A stretch of 64,000 bases of DNA from an uncultured Prevotellaceae bacterium (GCA_947307015.1 CAMZHV010000006.1:1-64000), one strand, 5' to 3'. Counted from the stretch's first letter, positions 1 through 9,111 are shown. Notes: generated from the sequence alone by a model not told the origin. Translations and numbers: made by a program.

Positions 1-604
1 GGTCACCCTTGCGCTGAGGACCGTCGAGAATCATCTGGTCGCCAGTGTAAGCGTGAACGGTGGTCATGATACCGCTCTGGATGGGAGCGAAATCGTTGAG
101 AGCCTTCGTCATGGGAGCCAAGCAGTTGGTGGTGCAGCTGGCAGCGCTGATAACGGTGTCGGCGGGAGTCAGGGTCGTGTGGTTCACGTTGTAGACGATG
201 GTGGGGAGGTCATTGCCAGCGGGAGCGGAGATGACAACCTTCTTGGCACCAGCCTGGAGGTGAGCAGAAGCCTTCTCCTTGGAGGTGTAGAAACCGGTGC
301 ACTCCAGAACGACGTCAACACCCAGCTCGCCCCAAGGCAGCTCAGCAGCTGCGGGCTTAGCATAGATGGTGATCTCCTTGCCGTCCACGATGATGGAGTT
401 GTCCGTAGCCTCGACAGTGTGCTTGTTCTCACCGAACTTGCCAGCAAAACCGCCCTGAGCGGTGTCATACTTCAGCAGATGAGCGAGCATCTTGGGGCTT
501 GTGAGGTCGTTGATAGCGACTACTTCATAACCTTCAGCCTCGAACATCTGACGGAAAGCGAGGCGACCAATACGGCCAAAGCCGTTAATAGCAACTTTTG
601 TCAT
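1..604 (-). CDS. gapA: Glyceraldehyde-3-phosphate dehydrogenase, N-terminal part
   Basis: Glycolytic/gluconeogenic enzyme that oxidises glyceraldehyde 3-phosphate with NAD and phosphate. Only about 201 codons are in the window, read leftward from the ATG at 604-602; the C-terminal part lies outside. The Rossmann motif NGFGRIGRL is at residues 7-15, IND at 31-33 carries the acidic residue typical of NAD-specific enzymes, and the catalytic cysteine is C157 in [13 protein letters not shown] leader of about 190 nt separates the start from a minus-strand promoter box at 802-809. Identification is secure from the motifs. Confidence 0.97.
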   Translation of the reverse strand, partial: MTKVAINGFGRIGRLAFRQMFEAEGYEVVAINDLTSPKMLAHLLKYDTAQGGFAGKFGENKHTVEATDNSIIVDGKEITIYAKPAAAELPWGELGVDVVLECTGFYTSKEKASAHLQAGAKKVVISAPAGNDLPTIVYNVNHTTLTPADTVISAASCTTNCLAPMTKALNDFAPIQSGIMTTVHAYTGDQMILDGPQRKGD

Positions 605-801
605 TTTCTTGATTTGTGTGGATTAAAAGATGAATAAAAATGATGGTTGTTGAACAAATCTCTTTTTGGTGAACACTGAAACTCCTTTTTTAACCGCAAT
701 TACAGTATTCTGCGCTCTTACAAGCTACCAAAAGTAGCGTTGAGAACACCAAAATGAGGTAATTTAGGGTCTTTAGAGTCATTTTTTTCTGTTTTTCGCT
801 G

Positions 802-809
802 CAAAAGTA
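802..809 (-). promoter_or_regulatory. Bacteroidetes -7 box for gapA
   Basis: Minus strand reads TACTTTTG, matching TAnnTTTG. It implies a 5' leader of about 190 nt for gapA. The spacing to a TTTG at 836-839 is longer than usual (26 nt), so the -33 element is uncertain. Confidence 0.5.
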
Positions 810-860
810 CAAAATTTGTTTTAATTTCGCGCCATCAAACCCATAAAAAGTTATAAAATC

Positions 861-1292
861 ATGGCAAATTTCATCAAAGAGTTCAAAGACTTCGCAATGC
901 GAGGCAATGTAATGGACATGGCAGTCGGTGTCATCATCGGCGGAGCCTTTGGTAAAATCATCAGTTCGCTGGTCGATGACGTGCTCATGCCGGCTATCGG
1001 TATGCTCACGGGCAACGTAGACTTTACCAACCTCTTCATCACGCTCGGCGAAGGCGAATACGAGACGCTCGCCCTGGCCAAAGAGGCCGGAGCCACCACC
1101 ATCGCCTACGGACAGTTCATCCAGAACGTCCTCGACTTCCTCATTGTCGCCCTCTGCATCTTCATCATGATCAAGGGCATGAACAAGCTCAACCGTAAGA
1201 AGGAAGAACCCGCTCCCGAGCCTGCAGCTCCCGCTGGTCCCACACAGGAAGAGCTCCTCACCGAGATTCGCGATCTCCTCGCTAAGAAGTAA
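861..1292 (+). CDS. mscL: Large-conductance mechanosensitive channel MscL
   Basis: Inner-membrane homopentameric channel that opens under membrane tension to release solutes during hypo-osmotic shock. The 143-aa protein has the family size (about 140). The N-terminal amphipathic helix ([16 protein letters not shown]) leads into TM1 with the pore-lining glycine/alanine motif [22 protein letters not shown]2 ([18 protein letters not shown]) and a charged C-terminal helix follow. It is transcribed alone: a strong terminator follows at 1401-1434 and the gene upstream diverges. Confidence 0.96.
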   Translation: MANFIKEFKDFAMRGNVMDMAVGVIIGGAFGKIISSLVDDVLMPAIGMLTGNVDFTNLFITLGEGEYETLALAKEAGATTIAYGQFIQNVLDFLIVALCIFIMIKGMNKLNRKKEEPAPEPAAPAGPTQEELLTEIRDLLAKK

Positions 1293-1400
1293 GCCATCTC
1301 GTGCGCTCTCGTGAAGGATGTCTCGCGCGCGTACATTATTATATATAGGACGCAACAGCGAGTCGAGAACACATTGATTTTTATCGTGAACACTATTTTT

Positions 1401-1434
1401 TGCCGTCTGTTTTTTTGCAGACGGCATTTTTTTT
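1401..1434 (+). terminator. Intrinsic terminator after mscL
   Basis: A perfect 9-bp stem, TGCCGTCTG (1401-1409) and CAGACGGCA (1418-1426), is followed by a run of eight T. The miaA promoter box begins two bases later. Confidence 0.9.
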
Positions 1435-1435
1435 G

Positions 1436-1443
1436 TAATTTTG
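1436..1443 (+). promoter_or_regulatory. -7 box of miaA, nearly leaderless
   Basis: TAATTTTG matches TAnnTTTG exactly. Only nine bases separate it from the ATG at 1453, so the expected transcript start leaves a leader of just a few nucleotides. Confidence 0.65.
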
Positions 1444-1452
1444 CGGCCAATA

Positions 1453-2376
1453 ATGACACCTCTCATCACCATCTTAGGTCCTACGGCCTGCGGCAAGACA
1501 GCCGTAGCTACATCGTTGGCTGCCAAGCTCTGCGGCGAAATCATCAGCGCCGACTCGAGACAGGTGTTCCGAGGAATGGACATCGGCACGGGCAAGGATC
1601 TGAGCGACTACGAGGTGGACGGCATGCACATCCCCTACCACCTCATCGACATCGCCGAAGCGGGTAGAAAATACTCGGTCTTCGAGTTCCAGCGGGATTT
1701 CCTGAAGGCCTACGAGGACATCTGCCATCGCGGTCGCCAACCCATCCTCTGCGGCGGCACCGGGCTGTACATCGAGAGTGTGCTCAGGGCCTACCGTCTG
1801 GTGGAAGTGCCCGTGAACCCAGCGTTGCGTGAGCGTTTGGAGGGAAAAAGCCTCGAGGAGCTGACCACGCTGCTGGCAACCTACAAGCGTCTGCACAACA
1901 CCACGGACGTCGACACCGCACGGCGTGCCATACGAGCCATAGAGATTGAAGCGTACTACTGCGAGCACCACATCGACGAAACTCAGCCCTTTCCCCACTT
2001 GCAGTCCCTGACCATCGGACTCGACATCCCACGCGAACTGCGGCGCGAGCGCATCAGCCGACGTCTGCACAAGCGACTGGAGGAAGAAGACATGGTGGGC
2101 GAGGTGCAACGCCTTCTCGACAGAGGCATACCCGCCGAAGCCCTCATCAGCTACGGCCTCGAGTACCGCTACCTGACGCTCTACCTCACTGGGCAGCTCG
2201 CCTACGAAGAGATGGTACACCAGCTCGAGATTGCCATTCATCAGTTCGCCAAACGCCAGATGACTTACTTCCGAGGCATGGAAAGACGCGGCGTCAAGGT
2301 TCAATGGATAGATGCGACACAGCCTACATCTTCCATCATAGATAACATTATCAACACATTATCCAACACACATTAA
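1453..2376 (+). CDS. miaA: tRNA dimethylallyltransferase
   Basis: Transfers a dimethylallyl group to A37 of tRNAs that read codons starting with U. The 307-aa protein has the usual size. The P-loop GPTACGKT is at residues 9-16, the catalytic aspartate motif SADSRQVFRGMDIGTGK at about 32-48, and CGGTGLYIESVL carries the DMAPP-site region. I prefer the ATG at 1453 over an in-frame TTG at 1441, because the TTG lies inside the promoter box. The next gene starts 2 nt after its stop, so the two are probably cotranscribed. Confidence 0.95.
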   Translation: MTPLITILGPTACGKTAVATSLAAKLCGEIISADSRQVFRGMDIGTGKDLSDYEVDGMHIPYHLIDIAEAGRKYSVFEFQRDFLKAYEDICHRGRQPILCGGTGLYIESVLRAYRLVEVPVNPALRERLEGKSLEELTTLLATYKRLHNTTDVDTARRAIRAIEIEAYYCEHHIDETQPFPHLQSLTIGLDIPRELRRERISRRLHKRLEEEDMVGEVQRLLDRGIPAEALISYGLEYRYLTLYLTGQLAYEEMVHQLEIAIHQFAKRQMTYFRGMERRGVKVQWIDATQPTSSIIDNIINTLSNTH

Positions 2377-2378
2377 AA

Positions 2379-3308
2379 ATGAGTACTTCCCGTTGGGCCA
2401 TCATCTACTGCCCGAAACAAGGTGTGCGACGTTCGCAAAAGCGTTGGGAAAACATTCGAGAAATTCTGGAGAGGCGCGACGTGGAATATGATTTTGTACA
2501 GAGCGAAGATCCCAGCTCCGTAGGGCGGCTGACAAAGATGCTGGTAAGCAACGGCTACAAGACACTCATCATCGTCGGAGGCGACTCGGCACTCAACCGC
2601 GCCCTTAACGGGATGATCGAGCTGGGCGAGGAAGCAACGCGCGATGTGGCTTTAGGCGTGATTCCCAACGGTCGCGGCAACGACTACGCCACCTTCTGGG
2701 GCTTCACTGAGGAGGATGACGAGCAGACTGTGGGGTGGCTCGTCAAGCGACGCCTGCGTAAGGTGGACGTTGGTTTCATCCGCTCCACATCAGCCGAAGC
2801 ATCAGCTGAACATTACTTCCTCAACTGCGTGAATATCGGCCTAGTAGCAAACATCATGAAGCTAAAATATAAGGCTCGACGCATTTTCGGATTGACAACG
2901 CTTACTTATTTTGCGAGTATGTTCCTGCTGCTGTTCCAGCGTTTGGAGACGAAGATGCGCATCCGTATCAATGAGGACAAGGTGGAACGCAAATTGATGA
3001 CGGTGTGCGTCGGCAACTGCCGAGGTTATGGCCAGACGCCCAGCGCTGTGCCCTACAACGGGATGCTCGATGTCACCGTGGTTTCACATCCTGAAGTGGC
3101 ACAGCTCTTCGAAGGCATGGTCATGCTCTTCACAGGGAAATTCCTTAATCACAGGGATGTACAAGCTTACCGCACTCAGCGCCTAATCCATTTTGAAGAG
3201 ACGCATCACGCTACCGTCAGCACCGACGGCCTTGTGCTCAAGAACTACACATCGCCCTTCGAGATTGGTCTGAAGCCTGAATACATCGACTTCATCATCC
3301 CAAGTTGA
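2379..3308 (+). CDS. Diacylglycerol kinase family lipid/sphingolipid kinase
   Basis: Member of the DAGK catalytic-domain family (YegS/BmrU/DgkB type), which phosphorylates diacylglycerol or related lipids at the inner membrane face. The 309-aa protein has the nucleotide-binding motif GGDSALNRALN at about residues 67-77 in place of the common GGDGTxNE, then GVIPNGRGNDYA, the counterpart of the P-G-GTGNDFAR motif. The altered GGDS and NR positions make exact substrate or activity uncertain. It starts 2 nt after miaA and ends convergently with the Crp/Fnr regulator. Confidence 0.85.
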   Translation: MSTSRWAIIYCPKQGVRRSQKRWENIREILERRDVEYDFVQSEDPSSVGRLTKMLVSNGYKTLIIVGGDSALNRALNGMIELGEEATRDVALGVIPNGRGNDYATFWGFTEEDDEQTVGWLVKRRLRKVDVGFIRSTSAEASAEHYFLNCVNIGLVANIMKLKYKARRIFGLTTLTYFASMFLLLFQRLETKMRIRINEDKVERKLMTVCVGNCRGYGQTPSAVPYNGMLDVTVVSHPEVAQLFEGMVMLFTGKFLNHRDVQAYRTQRLIHFEETHHATVSTDGLVLKNYTSPFEIGLKPEYIDFIIPS

Positions 3309-3341
3309 GACGCACCAGCTAAATGAACAGCGATTAAGCCC

Positions 3342-4043
3342 CTATCCTATTCTATTGATTTTCTCAAGCTTCCCGATGTCGAGAAGCTTGATTTTTCTTC
3401 CATCGATGGCGATGACTTTCTCCTGTGCAAAGGCAGAGAGCGTGCGGATAGCATTGGACGTCGTCATATTCGAGAGGTTGGCCAGATCCTCGCGGCTGAG
3501 ATAGATGCTCAGCGTGCTGCCATCCTCCTCAAGGCCATAGCTGTCGCGCAGGAAAAGCAGCGATTCGGCCAAACGTCCGCGAATATGCTTTTGTGTCAAG
3601 TTGACGGTGCGCTCGTCGGCACGCCCAAGGTCCTTGGAGAGGCGCTCGATGAAGAACCACCCTAACTTCGCATTCTGCTGCACAATGTGCATGATGGTAC
3701 CGATGGGCACTCGCACCACAACGCAAGGTTCGAAGGCCACAGCGCCCGAAGCATAATTCTGTCCGGCGAAAGCGGCACGGTAGCCGAAGAACTCCACAGG
3801 ACGGATTACGCGCACAATCTGCGCTCGCCCTCCGACGCCCTCTTTCTGAATCTTCAATTTTCCCGCAATGAGGCAGTGCAAATAGCTCGACGGCTCGCCT
3901 TCAGCATAGATGATATCATTCTTGCGGAAGTGGTGAATCGTCGTATGTTTGATGAGCAATTCGCTCTGTTGCTCGTCCAAGAGTTCCAAGAGCGGCGAAA
4001 GCTTCGGAAGTACGTCTTTTATGCCTATTGTTCTCCTTGCCAT
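3342..4043 (-). CDS. Crp/Fnr family transcriptional regulator
   Basis: Cytoplasmic DNA-binding regulator of 233 aa. An N-terminal cyclic-nucleotide-binding-like beta-roll (about residues 25-130, with YAEGEPSSYLHCLIAGKLKIQ) is followed by a dimerisation helix and a winged helix-turn-helix (about 180-220, LSREDLANLSNMTTSNAIRTL). I see no N-terminal cysteine cluster, so it is not an iron-sulfur Fnr; its ligand is unknown. It is monocistronic, convergent with the lipid kinase and divergent from the glycogen operon, which it might control; that link is only positional. Confidence 0.88.
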   Translation of the reverse strand: MARRTIGIKDVLPKLSPLLELLDEQQSELLIKHTTIHHFRKNDIIYAEGEPSSYLHCLIAGKLKIQKEGVGGRAQIVRVIRPVEFFGYRAAFAGQNYASGAVAFEPCVVVRVPIGTIMHIVQQNAKLGWFFIERLSKDLGRADERTVNLTQKHIRGRLAESLLFLRDSYGLEEDGSTLSIYLSREDLANLSNMTTSNAIRTLSAFAQEKVIAIDGRKIKLLDIGKLEKINRIG

Positions 4044-4081
4044 GAGGCCAATTCGATGTGTTATTTTTATGTTTTACGGCA

Positions 4082-4113
4082 CAAAAATAGGCATTTTCTG
4101 CGATTTTGGCAAA
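4082..4113 (-). promoter_or_regulatory. Promoter of the Crp/Fnr gene
   Basis: On the minus strand, TTTG (4110-4113), a 20-nt gap and TATTTTTG (4082-4089): a complete Bacteroidetes -33/-7 promoter. Confidence 0.75.
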
Positions 4114-4141
4114 TCTGCGCGAAACTTTTGCATGAAATATT

Positions 4142-4171
4142 TTTGTGAATGAGGAGAAATCACTATTTTTG
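4142..4171 (+). promoter_or_regulatory. Promoter of the glycogen operon
   Basis: TTTG (4142-4145), an 18-nt gap, then TATTTTTG (4164-4171). The leader to the ATG at 4242 is about 65 nt. The promoter is back-to-back with that of the Crp/Fnr gene. Confidence 0.7.
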
Positions 4172-4241
4172 GAGAAAATTTAAGCCAAAAAGGCTACTAA
4201 CACCCCCGATTTCATACCCATAAAACCAATACTACTAACTT

Positions 4242-6185
4242 ATGAGCTATTTACAGTTTGACAAGACTTTGATGACAAACTTGGAGGAAGCTCTCAAGAA
4301 GGAAGTACTGCGCTCGAACCGATCAGGTGCTTACTCGTGCTCGACAATCCTCGATTGCAACACGCGCAAGTACCACGGACTGCTCGTTGTGCCGGTGCCC
4401 GAGTTGGACGATGAGAACCACGTGCTCTTGTCGTCGCTCGACTGCACAGTCATACAGCATGGCGCGGAATTCAACTTAGGCCTCCACAAGTATCAAGGTG
4501 ACAACTACAGCCCTCGTGGTCACAAGTACATCCGCGACTACGACTGCCAGCAAGTTCCCACGACCCTCTATCGCGTCGGTGGCGTCATCCTCAAGCGCGA
4601 GCTGATGTTCCAGCACTTCGAGGACCGCGTCCTCGTGCGCTACACGCTGCTCGACGCCCACAGCAAGACGACGCTGCGCCTGCAGCCCTGGCTGGCTTTC
4701 CGCAGTGTGCGCGAGTTCACACACGAGAATCCCCGTGCCAACCGCGACTATCAGGAAGTGAACAACGGCATCAAGACCTGCATGTACCCCGGCTACCCCG
4801 AGCTCTTCATGCAGTTGAACAAGAAAGCCGAATGGGTGTTCCGCCCCGACTGGTACCGTGGCGTCGACTATCCCAAGGAAACGGAGCGCGGCTATGCCTC
4901 CAACGAGGACTTGTACGTTCCTGGCTACTTCGAGTTCGACATCAAGAAAGGCGAAAGCGTGGTCTTCGCCGCAGGCACCAAAGAGTGCAATCCCTCGAAG
5001 CTCAAGGCTTTGGCCGACTATGAGGAGAAGATTCGCACACCTCGCGATAACTTCTACCACTGCCTCGTCAACAGCGCACACCAGTTCCTCAACTACCGTG
5101 ACGGCGAGACCTACGTCCTCGCAGGTTACCCCTGGTTCAAGTGCCGCGCGCGCGATCTATTTATATCTCTCCCCGGCCTTACGCTGACGAACAACGAGGA
5201 GGAGCACTTCGAGCAGGTCATGCAAACCGCCGAGAAGGGTATCCGCGAGTTCATCGAAGGCAAGCCGCTGAGCGTGCGCATCTACGAGATGGAACACCCC
5301 GATGTCCTCCTCTGGGCCGTGTGGTGCATACAGCAGTACTGCAAGTTCGCTTCCATGGAGAAGGGTATCGCCAAATATGGCCAGCTGCTGCGTGATATCA
5401 TGACCTTCATGCAGTCCAGCAAGCATGGCAACCTCTTCCTACATGACAACGGACTCATCTATGCTAATGGTCGCGACAAAGCTGTCACGTGGATGAACTC
5501 CAGCCAGAACGGCCATCCCATCGTGCCGCGCTCAGGATATATCGTAGAGTTCAATGCGCTGTGGTACAATGCACTGATGTTCAGTGCTAAAGTCTGCCGC
5601 ACGATGAACAATGAGGCAGAGGCAGAGCCGCTGGAGAAGCTGGCCGAGAAGACCAAGAAGAGCTTCGTCGACACCTTCCTCAACGACTACGGCTACCTGC
5701 TCGACTACGTGGACGGCACGAACGTCGACTGGAGCGTGCGTCCCAACATGATCTTCGCCTGCGCTTTCGACTACTCACCCCTCGATGCCAAACAGAAGAA
5801 GGGCGTCCTTGATATGTGTACCAAGGAGCTGCTCACACCCAAGGGTCTGCGCACACTGTCGCCCAAGAGCGGCGGCTACAACCCCATGTACGAGGGACCG
5901 CAGGTGCAGCGCGACTACGCCTATCATCAGGGTACAGCTTGGCCGTGGCTCGCTGGTTTCTATCTGGAGGCCTGCCTCAAGGTCTTCGGCTACTCCCGCG
6001 TCAGCTTTGTGGAGCGACAGCTCGTGGGCTACGAAGAAGAGCTCTTCTACCACTGCATCGGCACGCTGCCCGAGGTCTTCGACGGCAACCCGCCGTTCCA
6101 CGGACGCGGTGCCATGAGCTTCGCCATGAATGTGGCTGAGATCATGCGCGTGGTTAAACTGTTAGATAAATACATTATGGACTAA
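4242..6185 (+). CDS. Glycogen debranching enzyme (amylo-alpha-1,6-glucosidase)
   Basis: Cytoplasmic enzyme predicted to remove alpha-1,6 branches of glycogen. The 647-aa protein has the two-part layout of the bacterial/archaeal GDE family: an N-terminal domain (about residues 20-280) starting with SNRSGAYSCSTILDCNTRKY and HGLLVVPVPEL, and a C-terminal (alpha/alpha)6 barrel containing YPWFKCRARDLFISLPGLTL and HQGTAWPWLAGFYLEA. It is the first gene of a three-gene operon: the GT4 gene begins 20 nt after its stop. The set matches the alpha-glucan clusters known from Bacteroides. Confidence 0.92.
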   Translation: MSYLQFDKTLMTNLEEALKKEVLRSNRSGAYSCSTILDCNTRKYHGLLVVPVPELDDENHVLLSSLDCTVIQHGAEFNLGLHKYQGDNYSPRGHKYIRDYDCQQVPTTLYRVGGVILKRELMFQHFEDRVLVRYTLLDAHSKTTLRLQPWLAFRSVREFTHENPRANRDYQEVNNGIKTCMYPGYPELFMQLNKKAEWVFRPDWYRGVDYPKETERGYASNEDLYVPGYFEFDIKKGESVVFAAGTKECNPSKLKALADYEEKIRTPRDNFYHCLVNSAHQFLNYRDGETYVLAGYPWFKCRARDLFISLPGLTLTNNEEEHFEQVMQTAEKGIREFIEGKPLSVRIYEMEHPDVLLWAVWCIQQYCKFASMEKGIAKYGQLLRDIMTFMQSSKHGNLFLHDNGLIYANGRDKAVTWMNSSQNGHPIVPRSGYIVEFNALWYNALMFSAKVCRTMNNEAEAEPLEKLAEKTKKSFVDTFLNDYGYLLDYVDGTNVDWSVRPNMIFACAFDYSPLDAKQKKGVLDMCTKELLTPKGLRTLSPKSGGYNPMYEGPQVQRDYAYHQGTAWPWLAGFYLEACLKVFGYSRVSFVERQLVGYEEELFYHCIGTLPEVFDGNPPFHGRGAMSFAMNVAEIMRVVKLLDKYIMD

Positions 6186-6205
6186 CTCCCTAAAATCAAG
6201 CAACT

Positions 6206-7480
6206 ATGAAAGTATTAATGTTCGGATGGGAGTATCCTCCTCACGTATTCGGTGGACTCGCCACCGCCAACTATGGCATCTCACAGGGCCTGCACGCCTT
6301 GGGAGATATGGACACTATGCTGTGTCTGCCGCGACCCTTCGGCGACGAGGATCGTTCGGCTTGTAAGATCATCGCCATGAATTCAGTTCCTATCGCCTGG
6401 CGCGACGTGAATTACGACTACGTCAAGCAGCGCGTGGGCAACATCATGGATCCCGAAGACTATTTCCGCTATCGCGACCATCTCTATGCCGACTTCAACT
6501 ACATGCATGTTAATGATCTGGGATGCATGGAGTTCGCTGGCGGCTATCCAAGCAACCTGACGGAGGAGATCAACAACTATTCCATCATCGCAGGTGTCGT
6601 AGCGCGCACAGAAGAGTTCGACATCATCCACGCCCACGACTGGCTAACCTATCCTGCCGGCATCCATGCCAAGCAGGTCTCGGGTCGTCCACTCGTCATC
6701 CACGTCCACGCCACTGACTTCGACCGCTCACGCGGCAATGTCAACCCGACGGTCTATGGTATCGAGCGCAACGGTATGGACAACGCCGACTGCATCATGT
6801 GCGTTTCGGAACTCACGCGTCAAACGGTCATTAACCACTATGGTCAGGATCCGGCCAAGTGCTTCGCCATGCACAATGCGGTCTATCCCCTGGCTCCTGA
6901 GTTGCAGGAGATTGTCGACCAGCGCCTGCCTTACAAGGATCGTAAGGAGAAGGTCATCACCTTCCTCGGACGTATCACGATGCAGAAAGGCCCAGAGTAC
7001 TTCATCGAAGCCGCCAAGCGCGTCCTCGAACGTACGCAGAACGTCCGCTTCTGTTTCGCCGGTTCGGGTGATATGATGGACAAGATGATCGAGATGGCTG
7101 CTGCCTACGGCATTGCCGACCGCTGCCACTTCCCTGGCTTCATGAAAGGCAAACAGGTCTTCGAGATCTTCCGCGACTCCGATGTCTACGTCATGCCTTC
7201 CGTCTCCGAGCCCTTCGGTATCAGCCCCTTGGAGGCTATGCAGAGCGGTGTTCCTTCCATCATCTCCAAGCAGAGCGGCTGCGGCGAGATCCTCGAGAAG
7301 TGCATCAAGACCGACTACTGGGACATCGAAGCCATGGCCGACGCCATGTACAGCCTCTGCACCAATCCCGCCCTCCACGAGTACTTGCAGGTCGAAGGCA
7401 AGAAGGAGGTTGACGGCATCACTTGGGAGAAGGTCGGCGAACGCATCAGAAAGCTCTATGACCAGTGCCTGGCAAGGTAA
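6206..7480 (+). CDS. Glycosyltransferase family 4, glycogen-synthase-like
   Basis: Cytoplasmic GT-B glycosyltransferase of 424 aa, probably extending alpha-glucan from a nucleotide sugar. The N-terminal Rossmann domain opens with MKVLMFGWEYPPHVFGGLA, the glycine-rich donor/acceptor loop shared by GT4/GT5 synthases; HAHDWLTYPAGI follows. The C-terminal domain has FLGRITMQKGPEYFIEA and the nucleotide-sugar motif PSVSEPFGISPLEAMQSG with its conserved glutamates. It lies between the debranching and GH57 genes, which supports a role in glycogen turnover; the precise donor cannot be read from sequence. Confidence 0.88.
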   Translation: MKVLMFGWEYPPHVFGGLATANYGISQGLHALGDMDTMLCLPRPFGDEDRSACKIIAMNSVPIAWRDVNYDYVKQRVGNIMDPEDYFRYRDHLYADFNYMHVNDLGCMEFAGGYPSNLTEEINNYSIIAGVVARTEEFDIIHAHDWLTYPAGIHAKQVSGRPLVIHVHATDFDRSRGNVNPTVYGIERNGMDNADCIMCVSELTRQTVINHYGQDPAKCFAMHNAVYPLAPELQEIVDQRLPYKDRKEKVITFLGRITMQKGPEYFIEAAKRVLERTQNVRFCFAGSGDMMDKMIEMAAAYGIADRCHFPGFMKGKQVFEIFRDSDVYVMPSVSEPFGISPLEAMQSGVPSIISKQSGCGEILEKCIKTDYWDIEAMADAMYSLCTNPALHEYLQVEGKKEVDGITWEKVGERIRKLYDQCLAR

Positions 7481-7650
7481 AAGACCCACCCCCAACCCCT
7501 CCCATCAGGGAGGGGAGAACCTGCGGGATGAAAGTACAATATTATTCTACAAGACTACAAGATTTTAACTATTAAAACAATGACCCTATAAGCCCTCTAC
7601 GCGCCAGTTGCCCCCCTCCCTGACGGGAGGGGCTGGGGGGTGGGTCTTCA
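7481..7650. repeat. Paired-palindrome element filling the GT4-GH57 gap
   Basis: The left end AAGACCCACCCCCAACCCCT starts near 7481 and continues into the palindrome CCTCCC-atca-GGGAGG. The right end is the inverted copy: CCCTCCCTGACGGGAGGG, then GGGGGGTGGGTCTTCA ending near 7650. The core of about 90 bp is AT-richer and has no gene. The element occupies almost exactly the space between the GT4 stop (7480) and the GH57 start (7654). It belongs to the same family as those at 9921, 10641, 13436 and 27284. Confidence 0.85.
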
Positions 7651-7653
7651 GTT

Positions 7654-9111
7654 ATGAAAACCATTTGCTTATATTTCGAGATCCACCAAAATGTACATCT
7701 CAAGCGCTATCGCTTCTTCGAGATTGGTAAGGATCACTATTATTTCGACGACTACGAGAACGAGCGCGGCATCACCGAGACCGCCGAGCGCTCGTATATC
7801 CCCTCCATCAAAACCTTCATCGAGATGGCCAAGCTCTACGGCAAGGCTTTCAAGGTGGCTTTCTCCATCAGCGGCTGCGCCATCGAGTTGCTCGAGCAGT
7901 ACGCCCCCGAGGTCATCGAGTTGCTGCAAGAGCTCAACGAGACGGGCTGCGCCGAGTTCCTTGCCGAGCCTTACAGCCACGGCCTCAGCTCATTGGCCAA
8001 TGAAGCTGTCTTCCGCGATGAAGTGGCACGTCAGGCCAAGAAGATGAAGGAGCTCTTCGGCAAGAAGCCCACCGTGCTCCGCAACAGCTCGCTCATCTAC
8101 AGCGACGACATCGGCGGTCTGGTTGCAGACATGGGCTACAAGGGCATGATAGCCGAAGGTGCCAAGCACATCCTCGGTTGGAAGTCGCCTCACTTCGTCT
8201 ATCACTGCGCACAGAACCCGTCTCTCAAGCTGCTGCTGCGCGACTACAAGCTCTCCGATGACATCTCGTTGCGCTTCAACGACGCTTCGTGGAACGAGTT
8301 CCCGCTCTTCGCCGACACCTACATGGACTGGATTGCCCAGCTGCCCGAGGAGGAGAAGGTCATCAACATCTTCATGGAGCTCTGCGCTCTCGGCATCTAT
8401 CAGCCACTGAGCTCCAATATCTTAGAGTTCATTAAGGCGCTGCCCGCCGTAGCCAAGGAGCGCGGCATCACCTTCTCCTTCCCCTCCGAGATTGTATCCA
8501 AGAGCAAGAGCGTGGCACCCATGGAAGTGCCCTACCCAATGTCGTGGAACGACGAGGAGCGCGACACCTCATGCTGGCTCGGCAACGTCATGCAGCGCGA
8601 AGCCTTCGACAAGCTCTACAGCGTGGCCGACCGCGTGCTCATCTGCAAGGATCGCCGCATCACGCAGGACTGGGATCGCATCCAGGCCTCCAACAACTTC
8701 CGCTTCATGACGACGAAGAACATGGGCGTAGGCTTCTATCGCGGCATCTACGACTCGCCCTACGATGCTTTCACCAACTACATGAACATCCTCGGCGACT
8801 TCATCAACCGCGTCAATGCTCTCTATCCCCTCGACATCGAGAACGACGAGCTCAACGCCCTCCTCACCACGATCCGCAACCAGGCTGACGAAATCAACGT
8901 CAAGGATTCTGAGATCGGACGTCTTCAGGCACGACTCCAAAAGTACGAGCCTATCGAGGAGAAGAAACAGGAGAAGAAGGAAGAGCCTGCCAAGAAGGCT
9001 GCACCAGCGAAGAAGGCTGCTAAGAAGGAAACAGCCAAGAAGGCAGACAAGCCCAAGAAAGAAGCTAAGCCTGCTAAAGAGGCCAAGCCCAAGAAAGCAG
9101 CAAAGAAATAA
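7654..9111 (+). CDS. GH57 alpha-amylase/glucanotransferase with Lys/Ala-rich tail
   Basis: Glycoside hydrolase family 57 protein of 485 aa, predicted to act on cytoplasmic alpha-1,4-glucan. The opening strand ICLYFEIHQNVHLKRYRFF carries the family His-Gln motif, and EFLAEPYSHGLSSL and WNDEERDTSCWLGN are further family-like segments. About the last 50 residues (from about 435) are a low-complexity Lys/Ala/Pro/Glu tail made of KKAAPAKKAAKKE-like units, resembling bacterial histone H1-like tails. The tail is an addition to the catalytic domain and could bind nucleic acid or the glucan particle; that is inference. It is the last gene of the glycogen operon. Confidence 0.9.
   Translation: MKTICLYFEIHQNVHLKRYRFFEIGKDHYYFDDYENERGITETAERSYIPSIKTFIEMAKLYGKAFKVAFSISGCAIELLEQYAPEVIELLQELNETGCAEFLAEPYSHGLSSLANEAVFRDEVARQAKKMKELFGKKPTVLRNSSLIYSDDIGGLVADMGYKGMIAEGAKHILGWKSPHFVYHCAQNPSLKLLLRDYKLSDDISLRFNDASWNEFPLFADTYMDWIAQLPEEEKVINIFMELCALGIYQPLSSNILEFIKALPAVAKERGITFSFPSEIVSKSKSVAPMEVPYPMSWNDEERDTSCWLGNVMQREAFDKLYSVADRVLICKDRRITQDWDRIQASNNFRFMTTKNMGVGFYRGIYDSPYDAFTNYMNILGDFINRVNALYPLDIENDELNALLTTIRNQADEINVKDSEIGRLQARLQKYEPIEEKKQEKKEEPAKKAAPAKKAAKKETAKKADKPKKEAKPAKEAKPKKAAKK

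Noticed and set aside
690-1595. 301-aa minus-strand reading frame
   Set aside because: Entirely antisense to mscL and the miaA start; mscL and miaA have clear family motifs.
7481-7650. Simple rho-independent terminators between GT4 and GH57
   Set aside because: The hairpins lack T tracts and are inverted copies of a dispersed family that also lies inside reading frames, so a repeat element explains them better.
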